A DNA stretch of 64,000 bases from JAOUEA01 sp963810945 (GTDB taxonomy: Bacteria; Actinomycetota; UBA4738; HRBIN12): contig CAWEPI010000008.1 in NCBI GenBank assembly GCA_963810945.1, positions 310,001 through 374,000 of the forward strand, read 5' to 3'. The notes beneath the pieces were generated by a model, which saw only the letters and a program-made list of their open reading frames with translations, was not told the origin of the DNA and did no database searches. Each line of letters starts with the position of its first letter. The first letter of the stretch is position 1. Made by a program: the position numbers and the translations under genes. Shown piece by piece: positions 32,424 through 39,819 of this stretch.

Positions 32424-33118
32424 GCCCGGGTCCCCACCAGGAGCTGCGTGAGCCCCCCCGAGAGCTGGAGCCGTTCGACGTCGCGGAACCCTGCCGCGCG
32501 CAGCATCGCCACCATCTCCTCGGGCGGCGGGAGGTACGCCATGGATCTGGGGAGGTAGGCGTAGGCGCTGCGGTCCGAGATCGCCCCGCCGATCATCGGG
32601 ACGACTTTGTTGAAGTACAGCCCGTGGCCGGCGCGCAGGATCGGGTTGTCGGGCTCGCTCGCGTCGAGCAGGGCGACGCGGCCCCCCGCCCGCACCACGC
32701 GGCCCAACTCGACGAAGAACCCCTCGAGCGAGACCACGTTGCGCAGGGCGAACCCGCACGTCACGCCGTCGGCGCCCGCGTCGCGCACGGGCAGCGTGAG
32801 GATGTCGGCCTCCACCAGCGGCGCCTCCGTGCGCGCGTTCACGAGCATGCCGTGCGAGAAGTCGAATCCCGCGACGCGATACCCCTGGCGCGCCAGTTCC
32901 CGGCACAGGTCGCCCGTGCCGCACGCGAGGTCCAGCACCAGGGCGCGGCCGGGGAGGCGCAGCTCACGCACCGCGCGCCGTCGCCATCCCACGTCGAGCC
33001 CGAACGTCATCACCCGGTTCACCAGGTCGTAGCGGGGCGAGATCGTGTCGAAGAGGCCGCGCACGGCACGGCGCTTCTCATCGCCTTCCGGAAGATCGGG
33101 CCCGGTGGCTGCGCTCAC
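32420..33118 (-). CDS. menG: Demethylmenaquinone C-methyltransferase (UbiE family)
   Basis: A 232-residue class I SAM methyltransferase catalysing the last step to menaquinone. It has the family signature VRGLFDTISPRYDLVNRVMT, SAM motif I LVLDLACGTGDLCREL, GFDFSHGMLVNAR, and ADGVTCGFALRNVVSLEGFF (the UbiE motif). RVALLDASEPDNPILRAGH completes the family pattern. It lies between the MerR-like gene and menF with 4-bp overlaps on both sides. Confidence 0.95.
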   Translation of the reverse strand: MSAATGPDLPEGDEKRRAVRGLFDTISPRYDLVNRVMTFGLDVGWRRRAVRELRLPGRALVLDLACGTGDLCRELARQGYRVAGFDFSHGMLVNARTEAPLVEADILTLPVRDAGADGVTCGFALRNVVSLEGFFVELGRVVRAGGRVALLDASEPDNPILRAGHGLYFNKVVPMIGGAISDRSAYAYLPRSMAYLPPPEEMVAMLRAAGFRDVERLQLSGGLTQLLVGTRA

Positions 33119-33837
33119 GCCGGCGATGTCTCCGGCTCCTCGATGTGCGCCTCCGCCGTCTCGAGCAACACGCGGCGGAAATGATGCGAGACGAGGTGGG
33201 TCACCGCCGGCAGCAGCTCCGCGAACGCCTCCACCATCTGCTCGGCCGCGCGCTCGTCGTCACCGGCCGTGTCGCGGATGGGCTTGCGCACGTGCTCGTC
33301 GAAGAGCTCGACCGCGCGCTCGGCGAGACCGCGCATCGCGACGTCGGCATCGCGTGCGAGCCCCAACAGGTCCGGCAGCGGCAGCCCGAACTCGAGCAAC
33401 CGGAGCGCCGTGCGGACCATCTCGATGTCCGCCGCGGTGTAGCGCTCGTCGCCGTCGGTCACGCGTCCCAGTCGGATCCCCTCCCGCTCGACGGCCTGGA
33501 TCAAGGACGCCGGGACTCCGCTGCGTGCCGAGAACTCATCGAGGCTCAGGAGCTCGACCTCGTCGCCGGTCTCTCCGCGCGCCGCGGCGACGGCCGCGGC
33601 GAGGTCCGCGTCGGCCGCGCCCAGCTCACCCGCGAGCACCCGTCGGATCGCCGCGAGGGTGAGGCCCTTGCGCTGGAGCGCACGGATCTGGAGCATCCGG
33701 TCGAGGTGCTCGGGCCCGTACCAGGCCACGCGGCCCTCCCGCTCGGGTTGGGGAAGCAGCCCGCGCGACTGGTAGTAGCGGACCGTATCCACGGAGACGT
33801 CGCACGCCGACGCCAGCTGTTCGACCCGATACCTCAT
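33115..33837 (-). CDS. MerR-family regulator heading the menG-menF operon
   Basis: About 240 residues. The N-terminal MerR helix-turn-helix reads MRYRVEQLASACDVSVDTVR and YYQSRGLLPQPEREGRVAWY. A second helical segment, EFSARSGVPASLIQAVEREG, looks like a degenerate second winged-helix-like domain. A long helical C-terminus follows. There are no metal-binding Cys pairs. I chose the ATG 33835-33837: it stands 8 nt from a TAGAGT hexamer, whereas the upstream ATG at 33843 is only 2 nt away. The stop overlaps the menG start, so it may control menaquinone genes and itself. The effector is unknown. Confidence 0.82.
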   Translation of the reverse strand: MRYRVEQLASACDVSVDTVRYYQSRGLLPQPEREGRVAWYGPEHLDRMLQIRALQRKGLTLAAIRRVLAGELGAADADLAAAVAAARGETGDEVELLSLDEFSARSGVPASLIQAVEREGIRLGRVTDGDERYTAADIEMVRTALRLLEFGLPLPDLLGLARDADVAMRGLAERAVELFDEHVRKPIRDTAGDDERAAEQMVEAFAELLPAVTHLVSHHFRRVLLETAEAHIEEPETSPA

Positions 33838-33844
33838 GACCATC

Positions 33845-33857
33845 CACTCTACGAGTG
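33845..33857 (-). promoter_or_regulatory. Inverted repeat over the -10 of the MerR-like gene
   Basis: CACTC-TAC-GAGTG, a perfect 5-3-5 inverted repeat, overlaps the TAGAGT -10 hexamer (33846-33851). It is well placed to be an autoregulatory operator for the MerR-like protein. No strong -35 is visible. Confidence 0.5.
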
Positions 33858-33953
33858 TGCGCTCGAAGGGTCCACGCGGGCGCGGCGGGCGGCTCAAGGC
33901 AGCGCCGGACCATGACGATGCTTCCCAAGTCAACCTCCTCGTAGGAGTCCGCC

Positions 33954-34386
33954 ATGCAGGACGTCAACTCGTTCCCCGCCGATCGGGAACCGCTCCCGCC
34001 GCCCCCTCCCGCCGGATCCTCGCGCCGCGCCGCTCCAGCCCGCGCTCGACCGTGCCTGGCTCCGCGAGCTGGCGGCGCGTCAGCGGTGGGCCATCGTGGG
34101 CGGCATCGCCAACGGCCTGGGCGGGATCCTCGTCGGGATCGGCGCGACGCCATCCGGTCTCGGAGCGGTGCTGGGCCTGGCCGTCGGGCTCTTCGTGATC
34201 GTGGCCGCCTTCAGGCTGGCGAACCATCTCTACAGCGTCGGCATGGCCATCGTGAGCGCCTTCGCGATGATCGTGCCGCTCGTGTGGATCGTCGTGCTCG
34301 TCGTGCTCTGCGTGAAGGCGAGCGGGAGGCTCCGCGCGGCCGGCGTCCAGGTCGGGCTCTTCGGGGTGGATCCCAACCGCGTCTGA
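33954..34386 (+). CDS. Small membrane protein with a +1 frame break
   Basis: The protein starts at the ATG 33954 behind GTAGGAGTCC and reads MQDVNSFPADREPLPPPPP. Near the C-rich run 34001-34010 the coding frame moves by one base and continues as ALDRAWLRELAARQRWAIVG and two transmembrane helices (GLGAVLGLAVGLFVIVAAF and MIVPLVWIVVLVVLCV), ending VDPNRV. Without the shift the downstream frame has no start until a GTG at 34096 inside the first helix region. The reconstructed protein is about 143 residues, with a Pro-rich cytoplasmic N-terminus, and of unknown function. A C-run miscount is the simplest explanation. Confidence 0.6.
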
Positions 34387-34426
34387 CCCGGACGACCCGC
34401 TGCGGGGCCGCGAGTCCTCCGCGGGC

Positions 34427-34432
34427 TAGGAT
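34427..34432 (+). promoter_or_regulatory. -10 hexamer TAGGAT (leaderless candidate)
   Basis: TAGGAT is 8 nt before the ATG of the GT87 gene. The intervening GCGCGCGG cannot serve as a ribosome-binding site. Confidence 0.5.
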
Positions 34433-34440
34433 GCGCGCGG

Positions 34441-35697
34441 ATGAAGCACGTCGCGCGTCCCGTCGTGAGCCTGGCCATGATCCTCGTGTGCACGGGGGCC
34501 ACGATGGCGGTCGGCACGGTGCTCAAGGCCCCGTGCGCGAACGGCAGCTGGTCCGACGGGCGTCAGTACCGCTACCTCTGCTACTCCGACGTCGTGCCGT
34601 TGCTCGGCACCGAGCAGCTCACGGGCAACCGGCTCCCGTTCATCAACGGGTGCGTGAAGGTGCAGGGGCAGAACTGCGACGAGTACCCGGTGCTCACGAT
34701 GTACTTCATGCGCGCGGCGGCCTGGATCTCGGGTCCGCACTACGGCTCCTTCTACTACGTGAACGCGGTGCTACTCGGGATCTGCGCGCTGGTGATCGCC
34801 TCGCTCCTCTACATGATGGCGGGGGCCCGAGCGCTCTACTTCGCGGTCGCCCCGACGCTCCTCGTGTACGGCACGATGAACTGGGATCTGCTCGCCGTCG
34901 TGTTCGCCACCGCCGGGCTGTACTACCTCCTGCGTGATCGCGACGTCCGATCCGGCGCCATGCTCGGACTCGGGGCCGCCGCGAAGTTCTATCCGGCGAT
35001 GCTGGCGGTGCCCTTCATCGGACATCGGCTCAGGGAACGACGTCCCGACGCGGCCATCACCCTCGGATGGGCGACGGCGCTGGCGTGGGCCCTTGTGAAC
35101 CTCCCCTTCTTGATGGCCGGGCCGTCGAGCTGGGTCCGGTTCTTCACCTTCAACTCGCAACGGCTGCCGGACTTCGACAGCCTCTGGTACATCTCGTGCC
35201 GCCACGTGGGGGGCGCGTGCCTGTCGACCCGCACCGTGAACGTGGCCTCGGGCGTGTTGTTCGTGGCCGCGCTCATCCTCGTGTGGGTGCTGCGCGCGCG
35301 TCGCTTCCCCGACTTCCCGCGGTGGACGGTGGGATTCCCTCTGATCGCGCTCTTCCTGATCACGAACAAGGTGTATTCGCCGCAGTACGGGCTGTGGCTG
35401 CTCCCATGGTTCGCGGTCGCCCTGCCGGGGTTGCGCCGCTTCGTCGTGTTCGAGATCGCCGACGTCGCCGTCTTCGTCACGCGCTTCTGGTGGTTCGGCA
35501 AGCTCCAGGGTGACTGGGGCACACCACAGACCTGGTTCGAGGCGATGGTGGTCGTGCGCGCGCTGGTGCTCCTGTGGTGCGTCGTGGCGTGGGTCCGCGA
35601 ACCCCATCGGCGCCTCGTGCTGGAAGGCGGCGGAGAAACGCACGCCGAGCCGGAGGCCGGCGACCCCAGGCCCGATGCCGAGGTCCAACCGGCGTGA
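34441..35697 (+). CDS. GT87-family polyprenyl-phosphate-dependent glycosyltransferase
   Basis: A 418-residue integral membrane protein with about ten hydrophobic helices, resembling DUF2029/GT87 mannosyltransferases that use polyprenyl-phosphomannose outside the membrane. Typical features are an extracytoplasmic first loop with Cys residues and DEYPVLTMYFMRAAAW, a GLGAAAKFYPAMLAVPF segment and a TNKVYSPQYGLWLLPWFAV helix near the end. The cytoplasmic tail is acidic. In actinobacteria such enzymes build lipomannan or arabinogalactan-type glycans. It overlaps the next glycosyltransferase gene by GTGA. Confidence 0.85.
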   Translation: MKHVARPVVSLAMILVCTGATMAVGTVLKAPCANGSWSDGRQYRYLCYSDVVPLLGTEQLTGNRLPFINGCVKVQGQNCDEYPVLTMYFMRAAAWISGPHYGSFYYVNAVLLGICALVIASLLYMMAGARALYFAVAPTLLVYGTMNWDLLAVVFATAGLYYLLRDRDVRSGAMLGLGAAAKFYPAMLAVPFIGHRLRERRPDAAITLGWATALAWALVNLPFLMAGPSSWVRFFTFNSQRLPDFDSLWYISCRHVGGACLSTRTVNVASGVLFVAALILVWVLRARRFPDFPRWTVGFPLIALFLITNKVYSPQYGLWLLPWFAVALPGLRRFVVFEIADVAVFVTRFWWFGKLQGDWGTPQTWFEAMVVVRALVLLWCVVAWVREPHRRLVLEGGGETHAEPEAGDPRPDAEVQPA

Positions 35698-36869
35698 GCG
35701 GCGCGGCGGACGGGCCGGGCGCGCCGATCCGCCTGCGCGACGGCGTGAGGTACTGCGTCCTCGTCTTCCTGGCCGTGCGGATCGGACTGAGCCTGCTGTC
35801 GGTGAGCGGCGTCGCGCTGATCGAGCCGCGTGGGGGCGTGCTCCCGTCGGTGAGCGGATGGCCGATCGCGCCGGTCTCGGCGGGCTGGCACAACGCCGTG
35901 ACCGGCACGGAGCGACAGGACGCCGCGTGGTTCCTGCGCATCGCCACCGGCGGCTATCGCGAGGACGACGGCAGCGCGGCATTCTTCCCCGTCTACCCGA
36001 TGGCCGTGCGGATCGTCGCCTGGGTCCCGCTCATCGGGCCGCTCGGGGCGGCGCTCCTCGTCTCCAACGGCGCCTTCCTCGCGGCGCTCGTCGTCCTCTA
36101 CGGGCTCACCCGGCTGGAGTTCGGCTCGGTCTCGATCGCCCGGAGGTCCGTGCTGTTCCTGGCGATCTTCCCGACGGCCTTCTTCTTCCTGGCGCCCTAC
36201 ACCGAGTCGACGTTCCTGCTCCTGTCGGTGAGCGCGTTCTGGTTCGCGCGACGCGACCGCTGGGCCTGGGCCGCGCTCGCGGCCGCGCTCGCGGCAGCGA
36301 CGCGCAACGTCGGCGTCCTGCTGGCTCCCGCCCTGGCGCTCGAGGCGTGGCATCAGTGGCGCGTCGATGGACGCGCGCTCGCCCCTCGGCTGGTGGCGGC
36401 CACCGCCACGCTGCTCGGACCGCTCGCGTACTTCACGTACTTCCAGGTGCGGTTCGGGGACTTCTGGGCACCCGTTCGCGCCCAGCGGAACTGGGGGCGT
36501 CGGGCGACGATGCCGTGGACGACCCTGTCCGACGCGCTCCGCCAGGCTGATCACCTCTTCTCCTACTGGATGGTGGATCTGGTCGTCGTGGCGGTGGTGA
36601 TCATCGCGGTGTTGGCGGGCGTGCGGATCCTCCGCGGCCCCTACGTCGCGTACGCCGGCCTGAGCGTGCTCGTCGAGCTGAGCGCCCCCATGCCCGGTCG
36701 CGCGCTGATGTCGATGCCAAGGTTCACGGCGGTGATCTTCCCCGTGTTCTGGGTGCTGGCGATCGGCGTCGAACGCCGCAAGGTCCCGGAACCGCTGGTG
36801 GTGGGCGCGTTCGCCGCGGGCTACGGCGTCCTGGCCGTGCTGTTCATGAACTGGTGGCACATCTTCTGA
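35694..36869 (+). CDS. PIG-V-like membrane mannosyltransferase
   Basis: A 391-residue multi-helix protein. Near residue 80 it has the pattern DAAWFLRIATGGYREDDGS followed by AFFPVYPMAVR, the hallmark of PIG-V-type mannosyltransferases (W-x-x-x-I-A-x-x-G-Y then F-F-P-x-Y-P). FLAIFPTAFFFLAPYTESTF is another typical helix. It would transfer mannose from polyprenyl-phosphomannose to an extracytoplasmic acceptor. The GTG start overlaps the GT87 stop, so the two enzymes probably act in one glycan pathway. Confidence 0.84.
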   Translation: MSGAADGPGAPIRLRDGVRYCVLVFLAVRIGLSLLSVSGVALIEPRGGVLPSVSGWPIAPVSAGWHNAVTGTERQDAAWFLRIATGGYREDDGSAAFFPVYPMAVRIVAWVPLIGPLGAALLVSNGAFLAALVVLYGLTRLEFGSVSIARRSVLFLAIFPTAFFFLAPYTESTFLLLSVSAFWFARRDRWAWAALAAALAAATRNVGVLLAPALALEAWHQWRVDGRALAPRLVAATATLLGPLAYFTYFQVRFGDFWAPVRAQRNWGRRATMPWTTLSDALRQADHLFSYWMVDLVVVAVVIIAVLAGVRILRGPYVAYAGLSVLVELSAPMPGRALMSMPRFTAVIFPVFWVLAIGVERRKVPEPLVVGAFAAGYGVLAVLFMNWWHIF

Positions 36870-36921
36870 TGCGCTTCGCGCGAGCGAGTAGGATGTGCCG
36901 AGCCACACCGACGGAGGACGC

Positions 36922-37560
36922 GTGACGATCAGGGTTGCCATCGCCGACGACCACTCACTCGTCCGCCAAGGCCTGCGCAGATACCTGGACATGGCGGACG
37001 GCATCGAGGTGGTCGGCGAGGCATCCAACGGCGTCGAGCTGCTCGAGCTGGTGGGGACCGAAGAGCCCGACATCGCGCTCGTGGACATCCGGATGCCGGA
37101 GATGGACGGCCTGGAGGCCGCCCGCGAGCTCCGCGACAAGCACCCGAAGGTCGGCGTGATCATGCTCACCGCGTACGACGACCGGCAGTTCGTGGTGGAG
37201 GCCGTGCGCAGCGGGGCCCGCGGCTACGTGTTGAAGGCCCGGGACGCCGAGCACCTGATCCAGACCGTGCGCCTCGTGGCGGGCGGCAACATGGTCATCG
37301 ACCCCCAGCTCGTGGTGGCGCTCGCCGAGGAGCTGTCCACCGCCAAGGAACGGGATCGCAAGGCCGAGACCCTCACCGCCCGAGAGATCGAGGTGCTGCA
37401 GCTCCTCGCCTTCGGTCACACCAACCGGGACATCGCCGAGCGCCTGTACATCTCGCCGGACACCGTGAAGACCCACCTCGAGCACATCTTCGAGAAGCTC
37501 GGCGCCTCGGACCGCACCGCGGCCGTCGCCGAGGCGCTCCGCAGACGCCTGATCGAGTAG
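36922..37560 (+). CDS. NarL/FixJ-family response regulator
   Basis: A 212-residue regulator. The receiver has VAIADDHSLVRQGLR, phospho-acceptor Asp55 in ALVDIRMPEMDG and Lys in GYVLKARDAEHL. The LuxR helix-turn-helix (LTAREIEVLQLLAFGHTNRD, LYISPDTVKTHLEHIFEKLG) is at about residues 148-205. It starts at the GTG 36922 with GGAGGACGC upstream, itself about 20 nt after a TAGGAT (36893-36898 region), so this promoter is leadered. The cognate kinase follows 98 bp downstream, the reverse of the kinase-first order of the other two pairs. Confidence 0.91.
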   Translation: MTIRVAIADDHSLVRQGLRRYLDMADGIEVVGEASNGVELLELVGTEEPDIALVDIRMPEMDGLEAARELRDKHPKVGVIMLTAYDDRQFVVEAVRSGARGYVLKARDAEHLIQTVRLVAGGNMVIDPQLVVALAEELSTAKERDRKAETLTAREIEVLQLLAFGHTNRDIAERLYISPDTVKTHLEHIFEKLGASDRTAAVAEALRRRLIE

Positions 37561-37658
37561 GTCCCTCGCCGGCTGCCGGAGGTCCGAACGGCCCTGCGTG
37601 GGCCGAACGGGGGTTACTCCTTCGGGCCCGCGAGTTCCCTCCGACGGGTGATGGAGGG

Positions 37659-39803
37659 ATGAGCCACAACCCGCCATCATGGGTGGACATGAGCGAGGCC
37701 TCCCGTGTCGGCCGTTCCCGGGGGACGGCGATCCTCCTCGCCATCATCGCGGTCGCGATGGTGGTGGTCTACGCGCTCGTCCCGTCGGGCACCCACGCAC
37801 GCTCGCTCGCCGTCGAAGCCCTCGTCGCCGCGTCCTGCGTGATCGGCGCGATGGTGATCACGCGCGCCGTCATCCACGGGGCGTGGCGGGGCGCGATCTG
37901 GCTCGCCTGGACGCTCCTGGTACTCGGCGCCGCGAGCGCCTTGTTCTTCGTGCTCGATGCGTCCGGGCGCGCCGGCTACCGGCCCGGACCGATCGATCTG
38001 TGCTTCCTCGTCCTGCTGATCCCGCTCCTGAAGCTGGCGGGCGCCGAGGCGCGACTGCATTTCGCACCGCGGCTGCGCAGGGAGCTCAGCGTGGACCTCT
38101 TGCTCATCACAGCCTCGCTCACCGTGATCATGTACCTGGCGATCCGGCCGCCGTTCGCCGACGCGCAGGCCTCGATCTCCTCCGCGATCTTCGCGCTCCT
38201 CGCGGCGACGCAGTTCGCGGTCTTCGGCGCGATCGCGCTCTGGGTTCCCACGCGCCCCCACCTCCTGCAGGCCCTCCTGTTCGCGATGACGGCCGCCATC
38301 ACGGCGACGTTCGGTTGGCAATGGATGCACGGCACCTTCGCGGGCACGACCACGTGGATCGACCTCACCCTGGCGTTGATCCCCCTCGGATTCGCCGCGA
38401 TCACGGTTCTGGAGCCGACGCACCGGGAAGCATCGCCCGCACGCCCGCACCGGTGGACCCGACCCGTGCTCACGAGCCTGGCCGTGGCGACCGCCTGCGC
38501 CGCCTTGATCCTGGTCGCGCTCTACGACGGCACACGGGGGATGCCCTCCGCCGAGTCCACCGCCCTGATCGCGTTGCTCGGGCTCGGCATCGCGGCACGG
38601 ATCATCGCGAACCAGGTGGCGAGCACGCAGTCCCATCGCGACGTGGAGGCCGCGCTCGCCGACAAGGAGGCCGCGCTCGCCGAGGCCGACCACGCCCTCG
38701 AGCAGGTGCGCGAGGCGAACGAGACGCTGAGCGAGTCCGAGGAGCATCTCCGCCTCGTCTTCGACGCCGCCACCGACGGCGTCGCGGAGCTCGATCAGCG
38801 CGGGGTGGTGCTCCGCGCCAACCAGGCGCTCTGCCGGATGATGGGGATGGATCGCGAGGCCGTGGAGGGTCAACCCTGGTCCGCGCTGGCCGCCGTGGTG
38901 AACGGAGCGGAGGACAGCTTCGCGTCACTGCCGAACGCGGGAGAGACGGTCGTGCGGCGGACCGACGGGCAACCGCTCTTCCTAGAGTCTCGCGTCTCGA
39001 AGATCCCGGGGACGGTCCCGCGCACGCTCATGCTGGTGCGCGACGTGACCGCCGCCCGCGTGGCCGACCGCACGATCCGCTCGCTCTTCCAGTTCCTCCA
39101 GGACCGTGACGAGGATCGCACGCGGCTGCTGCGCCGGACGAACGCGGCGATCGAGGCCGAGCGCAACCGGATCGCGCGCGACCTGCACGACGGGCCGGTC
39201 CAGGGCGTGAGCGCGGCGTCGCTGTCGCTGGAGGCGGCCCTGCTGATGATCAAGGCGGGCGACACCGACCGCGGGATGGAGGTGCTCGCTCGGATCCGCG
39301 AGGAACTCACCTCCGAGGCGGACGCCCTCCGCCGCCTGATGTCGGGCCTGCGTCCGCCCGTGCTCGAGGAGCGGGGGCTCGTCCCCGCGCTGCGGGAGAT
39401 GGTGCTCCGCTCCGGCGACGAGCAGGGGATCCACACCGAGTTCGCGGGGCGCCTGAGCGGCGACCTGCCCGACGACCTCGAGACGCTCGCGTACCGGGTC
39501 GTGCAGGAAGCGCTCTCCAACGCGGCGAAGCATGCCGACGCGGCCATGCTCACCGTGAGCGTCGAGTCCGACGGCACGCAGCTGCGCATCGAGGTCCAGG
39601 ACGACGGCCGAGGCTTCGACGCCACGCATGCTCGGGAGTACCTGCGCGAGGGCCGGGTGGGCCTGGCGTCGATGCGGGAGCGCGTCGAGCTCGCGAGCGG
39701 CACCTTCGTCGTCCGCTCCTCGCCCGGTCGCGGGACGACGATCCTGGCCACCCTCCCCGTGGACACGCCGGCGTCGGATCGGGAGCTCGCCGTCAAGGTC
39801 TAG
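37659..39803 (+). CDS. Membrane sensor histidine kinase with PAS domain (HisKA_3 type)
   Basis: A 714-residue kinase. About eight transmembrane helices fill residues 20-325. A coiled-coil linker rich in Ala, Glu and Asp precedes a PAS domain (about residues 355-475: LRLVFDAATDGVAELDQRGV, then VLRANQALCRMMGMDREAV). The HisKA_3 box NRIARDLHDGPVQGVSAASL places the phospho-acceptor at His510. The HATPase has QEALSNAAKHADAAM, QDDGRGFD and GRVGLASMRERVEL. The start is uncertain: the ATG at 37659 has GGAGGG directly adjacent and a second ATG lies at 37689. It pairs with the regulator at 36922. Confidence 0.9.
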   Translation: MSHNPPSWVDMSEASRVGRSRGTAILLAIIAVAMVVVYALVPSGTHARSLAVEALVAASCVIGAMVITRAVIHGAWRGAIWLAWTLLVLGAASALFFVLDASGRAGYRPGPIDLCFLVLLIPLLKLAGAEARLHFAPRLRRELSVDLLLITASLTVIMYLAIRPPFADAQASISSAIFALLAATQFAVFGAIALWVPTRPHLLQALLFAMTAAITATFGWQWMHGTFAGTTTWIDLTLALIPLGFAAITVLEPTHREASPARPHRWTRPVLTSLAVATACAALILVALYDGTRGMPSAESTALIALLGLGIAARIIANQVASTQSHRDVEAALADKEAALAEADHALEQVREANETLSESEEHLRLVFDAATDGVAELDQRGVVLRANQALCRMMGMDREAVEGQPWSALAAVVNGAEDSFASLPNAGETVVRRTDGQPLFLESRVSKIPGTVPRTLMLVRDVTAARVADRTIRSLFQFLQDRDEDRTRLLRRTNAAIEAERNRIARDLHDGPVQGVSAASLSLEAALLMIKAGDTDRGMEVLARIREELTSEADALRRLMSGLRPPVLEERGLVPALREMVLRSGDEQGIHTEFAGRLSGDLPDDLETLAYRVVQEALSNAAKHADAAMLTVSVESDGTQLRIEVQDDGRGFDATHAREYLREGRVGLASMRERVELASGTFVVRSSPGRGTTILATLPVDTPASDRELAVKV

Positions 39804-39819
39804 ACCGCGCCAGGTCGGA

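Noticed and set aside
31600..32924. Extended N-terminus of menF reaching 32924
   Set aside because: The extra stretch lies over menG in another frame and has no isochorismate-synthase similarity. The ATGA overlap at 32420-32423 is the natural start.
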